A stretch of DNA of 64,000 bases. Origin: Sipunculus nudus (Eukaryota > Annelida > Sipuncula > Golfingiida > Sipunculidae). A model generated the notes under the pieces. The model was given only the letters and a program-made list of their open reading frames with translations. It had not been told where the DNA came from and did no database searches. The translations under genes and the position numbers were made by a program. Shown here piece by piece: positions 38,364 to 51,313 of the stretch (its first letter is position 1; every line of letters starts with the position of its first letter). The stretch covers positions 75,182,676 through 75,246,675 of the forward strand of contig CM049316.1 of the NCBI GenBank assembly GCA_026874595.1, read 5' to 3'.

Positions 38364-39509
38364 GCCCGTCACGCGTGTCCGATGGAGGACGCTGACGGCA
38401 ACCGGCTGAAGGACAAAGCATGTCCGGTCTACACAACCTGTACAATTGTACAAATCCAGATCTGTACAAATCCAGAAAGACGGACATGCGTACATCTCCA
38501 CCTTCTGTAGCGGCCGTCTTGCCTAACGGGAACACATGTATGTACCTGTCTGTAGTCGCCGTAGTTCCACGGGTAGACGTTCTATACTGATGGCGACCTG
38601 ACATCGTGTGAAGAAATACACAAGATGTCGGAGACTCCTTTCCCTGACGGTGGCGCTGACGGTCCAACCACCGGACGTCCGGAGCCTCTGACTGATGGCG
38701 TATTGCCTCCTGCTGCCCAGAGGGAGGCTGATGACATCTTCTGTCAACATTCTGCTTGGGTAGGTATTTACAAAGAAATGGGTAACAATGATGCACTCGA
38801 CACTGAAAACCTATAAAACACTGGATCCAAGAAATCCTAAAAACCATGTAAATATTTACACGTACACTAATTCTCATAGACCTCATGTGCATATTATCAT
38901 ACATATATTCACACTGTTTATAAAGAACCCCTGTGACATCTGTTTAAAGTAAAATGTTCTAAAAGTTTAAAAATTAAAACAGTATTCCTCATTCGTAAGT
39001 GCAAAGATAAAAGCTTGTCTTATTCCATGTTCAAAGGACCAACTATTGTAAACAAATGAATTCAATAATTATCAGTAATCTATAGTTATAATAGTATTCA
39101 ATGGTTTTAGCATTAAGCGATTTTAGGCAACGTGGAGGAAGTTTATATTTTTCTTCATTTTCTGTAAGTACATGTTGGCTTCTTCAGCGAGCGCGACTCC
39201 ACCACCGGAGCCACCATTAAACAACTGCCATTTTTCGTTGACGGCAACTGTATCGGCGCACCCATTCAGTATCTGTACAACGGAACCCACGTGCAGGACT
39301 ACTCCTGTGAGGGCTTTGAGGAGAAATTGGACCTTCCGCAAGGGGCCGTCCTGTGTGTCGTCAACCTCAACATGGAGGACGTCTCCAACAACCCTACTCT
39401 CTCTCCCTTGCTCCCGTATATTTGTCCAAAGCGATTCGCTGACAAAAGGCTTACACATATTATTGAAAGCGTTTGTGAAAGCGATTCATATTTTGTTGGT
39501 TTAAAATGA
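38364..39509 (+). pseudogene. Orphan GC-richer coding locus, probably damaged
   Basis: Segment A (from acceptor TTGACAG| at 38364) reads ARHACPMEDADGNRLKDKAC then PVYTTCTIVQIQ. A 16-bp direct duplication (38447-38462 / 38463-38478) then shifts the frame, and stops follow. Segment B (38625-38759) opens MSETPFPDGGADGPTTGRPE and ends at W|GTAGGT. Segment C (39188 or 39192 to stop 39509) reads TIKQLPFFVDGNCIGAPIQY, HVQDYSCEGFEEKLDLPQGA and VLCVVNLNMEDVSNN. Third codon positions are mostly C/T/G in all three, unlike the flanks, so this was or is coding. No known domain recognised. B-to-C phase works only with an acceptor at CGAG| (39191). Confidence 0.45.
39192..39509 (+). CDS. Best-preserved exon of the orphan locus
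   Basis: An open frame of 105 residues plus stop follows TTCTTCAG| (39187) or CGAG| (39191). It has four evenly spaced cysteines in its first two thirds (GNCIG, YSCEG, VLCVV, YICPK), an N-glycosylation site (YNGTH) and acidic stretches, suggesting a secreted or extracellular C-terminal domain. The antisense strand also has a long open frame, but codon third-position bias favours the plus strand. Confidence 0.5.
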   Translation, partial: RDSTTGATIKQLPFFVDGNCIGAPIQYLYNGTHVQDYSCEGFEEKLDLPQGAVLCVVNLNMEDVSNNPTLSPLLPYICPKRFADKRLTHIIESVCESDSYFVGLK

Positions 39510-39935
39510 TGTTAGGGACGGAGATTTTCTAAGTTAAGTAGAGAAGGAATTCCTACGGAACCCGTGAAGGGACTTGTTCTATATGTTTTTTTTTTTTTAA
39601 TTTTTTTACGTGTGTGTGTGTGGGGGGGGGGGGGGTATGGGCGTTTAGCAAAAAGTCTAATCTCTCTTGTACAAGTATTGCTTTAGTAACCTGACATCGA
39701 GTGTATATATAAGATGCAGAGTATAGTGGTTTTTAAACACACACAGAACGTAATCATCCCCATTGCTTGGTCCAACCCCGGCCGGCGGCCACGATCAATT
39801 AATAATAAAGCTTTACATTTAATTTTATAGAACATTTGTTGTGATTTTTTAATAGAGAATCTTTTGTTAACTTATCCGCATTTTTAAATTAAGGAATATT
39901 AAATATTTCATTGTTAAAAATATCGGGATCAGACC

Positions 39936-40360
39936 AGCAACCAAGGCCTCATTTATATGTAGCAGATCTAATAATTTTAAGACATTCAGATTATTTTAAG
40001 TATGTTTTAGGTTGTTTCGAGATGAATTGGATCAATTTAGTTTGACGATGCTAACATTTAATACTCATATCTCCGGGTGGCCCAGAACCCATAATGATAA
40101 ATAGCAGATATATGGGGCGTAAGGCATATAAATATATATATATATATAGCAACCAAGGCCTCATTTATATGTAGCAGATCTAATAATTTTAAGACATTCA
40201 GATTATTTTAAGTATGTTTTAGGTTGTTTCGGGATGAATTGGATCAATTTAGTTTGACGATGCTAACATTTAATACTCATATCTCCGGGTGGCCCAGAAC
40301 CCATAATGATAAATAGCAGATATATGGGGCGTAAGGCATATAAATATATATATATATATA
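39936..40360 (+). repeat. Tandem duplication of a 212-bp block
   Basis: Copies 39936-40147 and 40148-40360 begin 'agcaaccaaggcctcattt' and end in a short TA tract. They are near-identical; I see one substitution (cgagatg / cgggatg) and a TA-length difference. This is a very recent duplication, or a collapsed haplotype in the assembly. Confidence 0.95.
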
Positions 40361-41026
40361 CTTTTTTTGTTACCGCCAGAACCAACGGCCATCTACGTCA
40401 GCAAAGGTGAACAAACCCCCAGAAGCAAAACCTTTTTTAACCGCCCCGGCTATTATAGTACACTTATGTTACTCTAATGACTAACTAGAAATCAAATACG
40501 ATTCCATTCATTCCAATTATATGCAGGAAAGGCGATTTCACCAGTGTTGGCACCAGTGCTCCTGCCATCTGGTAGGACCAGATTCCACCCACCCATGACG
40601 TGAAGGTACGACAGCACCAAAAAGGGGGAATCCATAGGTCAACAAAGATGAAATCGAAATTCAAAGAAATGCAAGCCTCCGCCATGTTGGGTCCCTAATG
40701 GGAGATGCTGCCAAAACTGTGTCTGCATTCAGCTATTCGGCGCATATTCCGAGGTTCATTCATGCATAAGTTACGGTACATTTATGGAAATTCATTGAGG
40801 GCGTTCGCCATATGCATACCAAAATCTTATCGATTCCTCATTTGGCCATACAAGAAATGCCCTGAAAATTTAATGAATTTCTGTTTAAGACAGCGTGAGT
40901 TATTGTGTGTAAACACGCAGACACAGAGAAACACACATACACGAACACGGATGAACAATTAAACTCCTCATATAAATTTACTCGGAGTTTCCATAAGGAA
41001 CGCCTTCAAAGGCACTTGGCACAGTG

Positions 41027-41046
41027 GGGGGGGGGGGGGGGGGGGG
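41027..41046. repeat. Poly-G run of about 20
   Basis: A homopolymer G run; similar shorter runs occur near 39621, 42365 and 46627, and a poly-C run at about 52961-52979. It could adopt G-quadruplex structure and is also a common assembly error spot. Confidence 0.9.
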
Positions 41047-41339
41047 TTGTTGCATCGATATAAGACTTGCAGTCCCCTCCCCACCATCGGTTTAAGATAT
41101 CTTATAGTAAATCAAAATGGGTTTCCCTTATTCCTTTCTTTGAATGCCTATTTACCCAAAATATGCAGGTATTTGAAAATTATTAGAAAAATCATGGTTG
41201 AATGGGTGACACCCCTTTCCTTGATTATTACGAGAAATACTGGATCAATGGCAAACGGTCCTGAATGGGCAGGGTCACGAGCGAAAGCTCCAAATAAACT
41301 AGGCACCCATTGGTCTCAACGCTAAGTATATTAAGGATA

Positions 41340-44300
41340 TTTTAATGAGCTTTTTCAAAATGTGGCTCGTTTGACCTTCATCATTGACCTTGTAACAAAA
41401 AAAATCTAAGAAATTTACTCTCCTGGAACAAACTAACCCTGACCTTATTTAGTTAATAACAATCCTTAAAAAAATAAGTACCAGTGACTTTGACATCTGA
41501 CCAGGAAATCCTCAAAATCTTCAAATTTCTTCCACTTTGTGCGGGTAAGCCTTGTGTAAAAGATGGAAGGTTTTGGATGAAATGTTACCACACTCTTTTT
41601 AAAGATACTGTGATTAGTGGGTACTGTGACTTCACCTTTGACCTCAGTACTGAGAAATCAAAATGCTTCTTAATTTGGTGGTGGGTCATTCATAATTCAA
41701 GTGTGAAGACAATTTTTCCATTACATTTGTCTATAAAAATAGTCTGTGACCTTGACCTTTGACCTAAAGACCCGAAAATCGATAGGGTTCTTACTTTAGG
41801 AGTGGTCCATATATAAGTTAGGTTTGAAGCGAATACTTCTTCCTATTCTTATCATCTTGACACTATGTGGACAGATGACCCCTGTGACCTTAGGCCCTGT
41901 GACATCAGATTCAATTAGTTTCTTTCTCAATTTGCAGCTCAGCTATAGGCGCAAGAAGGAAGCTTTAGGATGAGAAGTGTGGCTTAAAAAGCATCCTCAC
42001 TTTTTTTTTTAATAAACTGGCCCTGTGCCCTTAGCCTTTCACCCTATCACCCCAAAATCACTAGGCTCTTGCTTTAGTGGCGGGGCATACAAAAATTAAG
42101 TTTGAAATTCATGTGTCAATCCAAACTGGAATTATCATCTGTAAACAAATTTTTGGATTGACGGAAAGACAGACAGACAGACTATGGGCCATCTATTTAT
42201 GTTCAATAAACACACCAGGTTACGGGACACTAGACGAAACAGTTCCATTATGGTCAAAATAAGGTACTCCTAATAGTAAACTATTAAAGAAAATGAAGTT
42301 TCATGCACTTGTTGACCCCGCTGACCCAACACGGAACACAAGCACCACACGAAGGAGAGAACTTGGGGGGGGGGGGCACTTTTTTTGCTCGGTTGAGTAA
42401 CAGATTCTCCAAATTCTAACTAATTTAGCAACGTATATCTGACATAGACAGACGGAGAAGGAAAGAGGGGGAGAGCGAGAGAAGTAGCAAACACAACGAA
42501 AAGAAGCAACGAGAGAAGACAGAGAACAGGTATGGATGAAACGCCAGAGAAAGAGAGACATAAGGCGGAACAGAGACCAAATACCAGAGGTTGAGCAAAA
42601 AGGAGTTATGAATAGAAGGAGCATGATGAGATAGGGGGTAAAATGAATATATACTGGAAGTACATCGGAGGGATACTCAACACTCGATCAGAATGAAAAT
42701 TGACATCCTTGGGAGGGAATTACCACCTTAGATAAAATTACCAACAGATACGGTCTGGAAATAAAACAAAGAGGTCAAACTCACATGTAAGTAAAACACT
42801 TTGAACGTTAGAGAATAAACTCCTGAAATCAAGCTCCAGCGAGATAAAGCTAAGAAAAATGAAGAAGAGAGAGACAGAAAGGCCGACGGGTCAAACATCA
42901 GATTAATGTAAAACAAAAATGGATAGAGATAGATGTATGAGTAATGCCGATGTGGAAGAAAATCAACAATAGTTTGTGAAGGTAGGACCAGTGTTAACAA
43001 AGGTATGAAGGAAATAAGATATTGATATGTTTTGAACACCTTGACCTTGACTTTGACCTATTTCAATAATACACATAGGGCTTACTCATATCGTTGCGAT
43101 ATATGACAATCGTAAAATACAAAACCATTCCTGGGAAGCTGTAGTCTGTAGAATGCTATGTAAGACACAAGAACCAGCAAGCAGGCAAATTTGAGTACAA
43201 CTGATAACCTGACAGACATACTGACAAAGTGACACAAGACTGAAACCAGATGACTTGAACAATTTATGAAAAAGACAAGGAGGAAGAAAATAAGCTTAAT
43301 TTTATGTAATTGAGGTTTATAGTTTTGAATAAATAATGATATGTTGTGGAGGTTCGAGTGCAGCGCCTTCTAGCGGCCATATCCCGAAAATGAAAAATCA
43401 GTTTTGATATATTAATATAAAAAATAGGATGTACCAGTTTGAAAACGATTCCTGTTGCCTGTAGAATGTTATATGTAAGACGCAAGAAACGGGAACAATG
43501 CGAAATTGAGCACTACAGACAAACAGACGGATATATTGCTTAAGTGACACAAGATTGAGACCAGTCGACTAGATCAGGTTTGAGAAAAGACAAAGAAGAA
43601 GAAACTGAGCCTTAGATCCTGAAGATAGGACCATTAACGAAGTTATAACCCATATAAAAATAGGTTTTTTGATTACCTTGACCGTGATGTTGGACCTTTA
43701 TTGACAAAAAAACAAAAGGCTTCCAGGTCTTCTGGTTTTACAACAACAAACACACATAACACACAAACAAACATACGCGACTGACCAACCTACCAGCAGA
43801 AATCAAAGATTTCCGGCAAGCAATAAATTATCATAAGGCCTAAATGTCAAACGGGCCCGCGTGCAGGTTACAGAGCCCGAACCACCTTGGCAACCATGTG
43901 TACCTATTTCGGAGGCACAGACTGTAAAATATACAGTTCAAATGGCTATGATTATTTTAAGACGGATATGAAGAAAAGGTTTATGACGACCCTGACCTTT
44001 ACCTTTGACCTTTGACTGTAAAGTATGCATGGCCGGACTAAATGCGTGTTAATCAAAAAGGGACACAGGGTGTGCTTCATTTGCATTTCACGCAAAGAGT
44101 GTGTTGTAATTTACCGGCGAACGCTGTAAATTTGCAATCACGGAGATATGGCTAAACAATTGTAGAAGGTAGTGGTTGCAGTCGAGCGCCCCTATCAGTC
44201 ATTTAAAAGAAGTGAAAAATCGCCTTTTAGATATTAGCATATGACAAAACATGTATCACTTTCAAAACGATTCCTGTATACCTGTGCCCTATAGGGCACC

Positions 44301-44900
44301 TTTCAGTGAAATCACAAAAAGTCTCATTCGACGGGAAACGCTGCAAGATTTGGTGTATTTTTTTTAAATGGATCAACAAGAACTCACCAAGGGCTACAAA
44401 TTGCAAAAATAAATGACTTCTCAAGCATAAAACACTGACAGAGTTAGAAAAGGCATATTTTCAAAATTTGAAAGTTTTACCCCAAATTAGATTAATCTGG
44501 CCAAAGCGCACATGGGCACCGTGCGCAAAAATAAGCCAATGTACCCTATAGTTTTAGTTGCATTTACGGAAATGGTCCGGTGTTTAATAATTATGGAGTT
44601 ATAGCCCAAAAACAAACTTTCATGTTTATTTGTCTGCAACGCCCACTGGCGGCCATTCCAAAATCTGAAAAAATATTTCGCGATATTATGTAACATATTA
44701 TATATCAGAATCAATACGATTGCTGCAAATTTGTAAAATGTCATGAAATTCTATACATTATTCAAAATACGTATCCGTGGTAACAGCAGAATGAGGCAAT
44801 TTTGTAGTGGTGGGACTGGTCATGTAAGGGCAAATAAAATGAACTACAGTTGAAGTGGTTATGGTCATTCTTAAGAAAGATATGAAGAAAAAAACCGGTG
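41340..44900 (+). repeat. Repeat domain with TGACCTTTGACCT motifs
   Basis: Degenerate direct copies start near 41484, 41628, 41746, 41890 and 42024 (spacing 118-144 bp). Each opens with 'gtgac(c)tt' and continues 'ccaaaatc.ataggcttctt...gtggtc(c)at'; the array ends at 'gacagacagacag'. A second family (about 43.1-43.3, 43.44-43.61, 44.17-44.28 and 44.64-44.75 kb) shares 'cgattcctg...cctgtagaatg' and 'gcgcc.tctagcggcc'. TGACCTTGACCTTTGACCT is seen at 41747-41765, with variants at 43042 and 43993. No coding function is seen. Confidence 0.6.
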
Positions 44901-45103
44901 GTGACCAAAAACTAGGGTTTCTATTCGGGTCGATTATATACTAATTACATAAATTTTAAAGAGATTGCTTCATAACTGTGGCCTGTAGAGTCGTGACAAA
45001 CACACAAAAATACACAAAAAGAAATACGCAACTGACCAACATGCTTGCAGAAATCGAAGATTTCAGGCAGGCAACAAGCAGATAAACGGGTCGAACACCA
45101 GAT

Positions 45104-45119
45104 GTGTGTGTGTGTGTGC

Positions 45120-45162
<43 letters not shown>

Positions 45163-45217
45163 ACAGATAGAAATTTGAATCAAACACCAGACCAATGACA
45201 CACAAGGGATCAAACAA

Positions 45218-45265
<48 letters not shown>
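45104..45265. repeat. (GT)n and twin (GA)n tracts with duplicated flank
   Basis: A GT tract passes into (GA)n (about 45122-45159). A second (GA)n follows at about 45221-45265. Each is followed by 'agaacagataga...aatttgaatcaaa', so the tract and its flank were duplicated together. Confidence 0.85.
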
Positions 45266-45268
<3 letters not shown>

Positions 45269-45795
45269 ACAGATAGACAGAAATTTGAATCAAAATCGTT
45301 TCTTTTGGTGTTGCGTAAATTAAAGCGTTAATTAGATGTTTATCAGAACTAATCGACTGACCTGTTATCAAACAGCATTATTTGTTATTTCCTCTATAAA
45401 CGAAACCTAACACAGGAACCTATCAAGCTCCGTTCGCCTTCCTGGACTGTTCTAATGTACAAGCGCATTCAAAGTAATCGATCATATTCTGGACTATAAC
45501 TATAGTTTCAGCGGTCGTTGTATATTGCTCTAGCTGTCTAGTCTCAAATATTTAATTTATCACCAGTCTAGAACACACGTGCCTGGTTCCCTTATCATGG
45601 ACCTCGATCAGGCCAAGAATTCTTATCACATTTATGTGGTCAGAGGCTAAATGGTAGGTCAGGATATTACATTTAAAGTGAGGGCACAATGCGCCTAGGT
45701 AAACATATCTTTCTATTGACACCTAAATGTTTCAAATTTATAAATAATATAAAAATATCTTTGAGGCCGTATCAGGTGCTTAGCTCAACAGACAG

Positions 45796-45797
<2 letters not shown>

Positions 45798-45861
<64 letters not shown>
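45798..45861. repeat. (TA)n microsatellite
   Basis: About 64 bp of TA repeat with one G interruption near 45831. Confidence 0.95.
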
Positions 45862-45866
<5 letters not shown>

Positions 45867-45869
45867 GTG

Positions 45870-47103
45870 TGTAGATATATACAAGAATTCTCATGGTCTG
45901 GGCGTCGAGCCCCCCCTGCGGACCTTGTTACATTATATAATACTTGCCCTAATCCTTCAGCACACAGGTGTCCCCTCTAAGTATCGATATTGTTCTGCTT
46001 TGCCCTGTACATGCAATAGGTAAATTAGCTAATATATAATTATCTATTTCACCAAATGATTAACTTAAGTAATAGAAATTTTATTTAATAAAGTATGAAC
46101 AAAATGAAATCAGATTTATATTTTAGCGTCAAGTTGGGCCTGATATACGATTCATTCTTGCTCCCGGATCATTTCCCGCCCATGAAAATTATCGCAACAA
46201 AGAATGTTTTTTTTTTTGACCGGTTAGGTACAAAACGGCACGTGCAAAAAAGCGCACATACAACCTGCAATGGTTGTTGTTTAAATGACAAAAAAACACA
46301 TTTGCAGTATAAATTTAGGGATACAATATTTAACATCTCCAACATTATGCTAAACAGGAATGTACTAAACACACGAGAGTTTGCTTATGTCACATAATGT
46401 ATCACAATGTGTGTATGACATTATATCCAATTATTTCTTGTATGAAATTGTCAATAATTTTTAGACTGATCATGTGACTCAGGGCAGACGGGATGACATA
46501 CATGTGAAGACTTTAGGAAAACACCATCCCCTGCACATCAACAGTTGAACAGTTTTGGATCAGTCCATTAGAAAATTTCATTGTGATCTATTGTGATAAA
46601 TCAGGTATACGGTCAATCAGACGGAGGGGGGGGGGGGGACAGCTGCTTGAAACATAGCCTAAAACTCACAAGGCGCCATCTAGTGGCAGGCGAAGGAAGT
46701 AGTAATAAGACGGTAAACACAAATAACATGTGATGATTTGTTTATTAACTTGCCATTAATGTAAATGATTACAGGTGGAGCACAGTTTCAAGTCAGTGTT
46801 GTATAGTTCATACATATTTAGAGGTAGACTATTTAGCAATTTTATAAGCCCTCCTAACGGAAAATCATTGCTTATCATGCATGCTCTCAAAGTGTACAAG
46901 TTGGATTTATATTAATAGAGAGCTTTACGGAACGTACGTCCATGGGTTTTCTTATATATCCCAAATATACAGAGTTTATATCGATTATACAAAATATTCA
47001 TACACAACAATTAATAAAAAAAATTATCCAGGAAGTGTCCTGTGTATTAGATGTGACATACATCTATTCTATCAGATTCTATTACTGTAGTTTGATGCTG
47101 TCC
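45870..47103. other. Spacer 3' of the TSP1/VWA/vWD gene
   Basis: No clear gene. A possible small plus exon (45960-46020, CSALPCTCNR between CTTCAG| and |GTAAAT) is too short to call. On the minus strand a poly(A) signal AATAAA (TTTATT at 46741-46746) lies about 360 nt after the stop at 47104 and could end that transcript. A G-run occurs at 46627. Confidence 0.4.
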
Positions 47104-47213
47104 TCAGCATTCAGGATCAGCAGGATCCACGGGACGGCGAACTTCCTCTTCCGGTTCTCTCCTCCGGACCCGATTCAGACTTCTCTTGCAGAGCCTCCGT
47201 GGACCACTGGGAT
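47104..47213 (-). CDS. Terminal exon: basic/acidic tail
   Basis: The acceptor GCTTCATCAG| enters in phase 1. The tail [20 protein letters not shown] then [15 protein letters not shown] runs to TGA (47104-47106). The charged Arg/Glu composition echoes the N-terminal linker. A furin-like RRRE/VRRR stretch might be processed, but this is speculative. The phase fits the third TSP1 exon. Confidence 0.7.
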
Positions 47214-49621
47214 CTGATGAAGCAATGAAGAATGTTTAATATTTTTAATATTGCAAAACAAGTGTAAGCAGTGATTTTAAGTTTGTTTTGGATGAAAATT
47301 TGACACAGAATATCCTGCCACAATGGTCTAAATAAATGATAAAAGAAATCCAGCATCGAGCTGTTTACTCGAAGCAGCGTATTACTTTTTTTCCATAAAA
47401 CCATTGTATAACGTGGTTTAAAAGACATGACAGAACTTTTAAACTCTCTGGTTAATTGATCAATGAAGTACGGAAAACATATTTTCTGGGCACATAATCT
47501 CTAATTATACAGAGTCAGAAATAGCCTGGCCGGTAGAAATGTACTTCATTCGACAACTTTTCAGCATACTATAAATATCCTAATGAATTGCAATACGTGC
47601 CCGTCGCTTGGCTTATAAGTATGCACCATTTATCTCAACTAGCTTATTAGCAGATGAAAAACGTACATTTCTCAAATTCTTTTCTGACCTCAGTGAACTT
47701 AAGAACGCATATTCTTTTATTAAAAAAATACACTGTGACCATGTGGTCTTTTAGGTCGAGTTTCAGAATGTTGATAATGGCCATAAGAACAAACAACACC
47801 TATATGTGGTTGATATTACTGGCAAGTATAAGCAGTTTTATTCAGAGATATGCGGTATCTTGTTCTCGTTAACGTTCGGTTGTTAAACTAATAAGGTCTA
47901 TATCGTCAAAACTCGAGCATGTGGTCTGTCATTAGCTTTTATTTGTCCGAGGACTTTAAGTGCCCTTGATGGGATAACCTCAAAAGAAATGCAATAAAAA
48001 TCCTTGATAACATAAAAGTAATCTGTTATATTTACCAAAGGGTAGGAAGACTTTACAACTTTGTGACTGGTAGGTGACGCCACTGCACGGAATGCTGCCT
48101 GGGGAAGGACTTGGGTATGTGCAGGTTCTATGTCGGATCCTGGTGCCGAACATGAAGCGTTCGTCACGGGTAACACATCTTCCCCATGGACCCCAGCTAC
48201 TCCACACACCAACTGCTCATGAATATTCAAAATACAGCTACAGGTCACAGGTTGATATCAATATCGATTTAAGTCTGGTAGTAAAATAAGACAATAAATT
48301 AATGAACATGAAACAGAAAGCAAACTTCCATGAAAAACATAACTGTTTTCTTTCAAATATACATGTTATCATAAATGTGTTCTCACCTGATGAACAGGTG
48401 CAGAAAATTTCCTGAATGAAGGGCCCCGTACAGTCACCGGACAGACATTCCCTAGTCCTGGTCTGGGTACACCTCGTGGTTCCTCCAGAGCACTCGCCCC
48501 AGGCAGACCATGACCCGTACTGTGGTTGGGGACCTATAAAACAGGAAGGTGTCACTAATTTTACCTACTAATATATATTATATATTTATATATATATATA
48601 TATGTATATAATATGTAGAAAAGAAAATTCTTTTTGGGGGAGAGAGAGAGAAAGAGAGTGAAAGAGATTTATGATTGAAATATAATGCCTAAAAACCACT
48701 TTGCTCTAGGTGTTAAGAAAATCCTAAATATTTATGCAACACACGGAAAGTCAAAGTATATCGCATATTCTAATCAAAATAGAGAAAATGAGATACACTC
48801 AAGCTCAAAGGGGCTAAAGGAATATATACATATATCCCTTACTAAAGTACATTAATATGCAAATAAGTTAGATACAGACAAACCGGTAAACGGATATATT
48901 TATCAACAGATTAGGTCAAGGCTAATAAGGACTATAAAGAAATCATAAGCCAATAAATGTCAAAAGACAAGCATGCGCACTGTTCGTTGCTTTTGTTTGT
49001 TGTGATCGGCTGCTGTGAATGAGCACTGTTTTTTTTTAATAAAGTTTAATTTAAACCATAATTTACGATGGGAACCTCATCTTCAATGATAAGATACATT
49101 TTTATTGCATTTAAAATATATAAAATATGCTTTTATGAATATATAACGGACCCGAACACTCTGTGTCAGGCGTCTGCGACAGGAGGCGCTGGTGTGGTGG
49201 AAAAGGTCTATTTAGATTTTCCTGCTTTCTGCTTTTCCAGTATTCTGATTTTTGTTATTGATATAATAGTATTTAATTCGCTTAGAGTTTGCGATAAAAA
49301 GGGTTTGTCTCACCAATTCCAGAAAGAAGGACTGATCTGAAGATAACGGGTTTAAACCAAAGCGTTGATGGAGATTTACACTCTCTGAGACCTCTTTCTT
49401 TATACAAATGTAAAGATGCAAGTACATTTTTTGTATTGAAAGATGCCTTACACATTTTGAGCATTCTTTAACAATTATCATCAAGGACATATTTTTCTTC
49501 AAATATAAAAAAAACAACAATAATATAACAATCAATTGAAACCAAAACTTGAAGATGCACTGCTATTATAGTTTAAATATACATAATTTATAATTTATAA
49601 TTATATATATTTCTCTTTCAA

Positions 49622-49685
<64 letters not shown>

Positions 49686-50293
49686 TATAATTAGAAATAA
49701 AAATACAATTTTATCAAGATATTAAAAAAGGATTTCCTTTTTTTGTCTTATTAACATAATTCGTCATAAAAGCATTGAACATTGCATTTTTCTTATATAA
49801 AGTTGTACAGAATATTTCTGGTAACATTATGAAGAGTTCATTTTAATTTAGTTTTCTGCTCACAGCCCTACACTTTCCCAGCTCAATACAAACATTGCCG
49901 GCTAAGTAGAGTTTCATGTACTCACTACAGCCTGAGAGTTTTCGCCAGTCGCTGACCTCTGACCCTTGACCTCTGCACTCTTGCTCAACATTTTCCAATG
50001 CGTTACATGCCATGGCTTTCATAAGTCCACTGTTAGGATGAGCGGCGCACACGTCTTCTTGACAGGCATCGAAGTATTCCATTAAGTTCACTTTGCCTGC
50101 GCATGTAAGGAATGGACCTTGGCGCTCTTGCAGAAGGCCGCAGTAATGCTGTGACCTAACACGCGTCAAAACGTCTGTTGGACATGGTTTGGTCAGGTAG
50201 TTTTTGTTGGTACATCTGCCATGGTAAGAAAATCAGTATAATATTTGCTAGGGTGAAAGGTAAAATGTTATAAAATGTATATTTAACCCCTTC

Positions 50294-50347
<54 letters not shown>

Positions 50348-51260
50348 TAAATTCTGATTACATTGGCCAAACGGAAAATATAATACAAATCGTCAATGTA
50401 GCATTCTTATTTTACACGAGCTGCATGATTTATATCTGTATGGATTAATGAATGAACAAACATTTAATCTTCGGTTCTGTCATTGTACTGTCATGGTCTC
50501 CTTCTCTCCTGGTCTATATTAATTTTCTCTTGACAAAACCGCAATACTGCTTCTTTAGATACGGACCGTCATTAGGCTCACTTAGCATACTCGTCGAAAA
50601 AGTCCATTATGTAAATCATGAGTCATCTCCGTTACAAACATTATCCAGTTACCTCAAAAAGCCAAGCTTTCAAGCATGCAAGTCATCGGACACTAATATA
50701 ATATCTATATTCAAATTTAATCTGGCAATTTTTTAGGTCCAGTAATTAAGCTGAGACACCAACCTTGGATTCTCTGGGTCATTCACTTTCCAGCTGTCTC
50801 CGATCTGTTTGTATCCTGCGGCGGTACCAGGCATTTGCTGTCCAGTAGCTGTCCGGAGGTCGTTGACGGCGTTGTTGTCATAGTTACCACAAATACCAGT
50901 CGTTATGTTCTGGTAAGTTGAAGGTACACAGATTCTGCCACAAGCGTTACCGTTATACCTGACCACAACTCCATTCGGGAGAGTGGCGACCAGGTAACCA
51001 CCGGACAGCTCTATTTGGATACTATTGGTAGTGGTGTGAGGAACGCTTTTAACGACTCCGTTTACCTGGAAGTTAATTTTACCATTTGAAACATCTCTTT
51101 ATATATAAAATATCAAACTGAAGAGGACCTAATGCGAATAATGCGAACTGGAACGCTTATCGCTATGTGATAAAACCTGTGGTCGAGGCACTAGAATAAT
51201 TTAAATATGTCAACGAACCTGCAATTTTATTTTATCTACAGAGCTCCTACATAATAATGG

Positions 51261-51313
<53 letters not shown>

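Noticed and set aside
38344-38904. 186-residue minus-strand open frame
   Set aside because: It is antisense to the orphan locus; third-position bias and splice sites favour the plus strand.
39123-39458. 111-residue minus-strand open frame
   Set aside because: Antisense to the 39192-39509 exon; the plus reading has better codon bias and splice sites.
47980-48289. Overlapping frames on both strands over the third TSP1 exon
   Set aside because: Shadows of the TSP1 exon in other frames; only the [10 protein letters not shown] frame has domain support.
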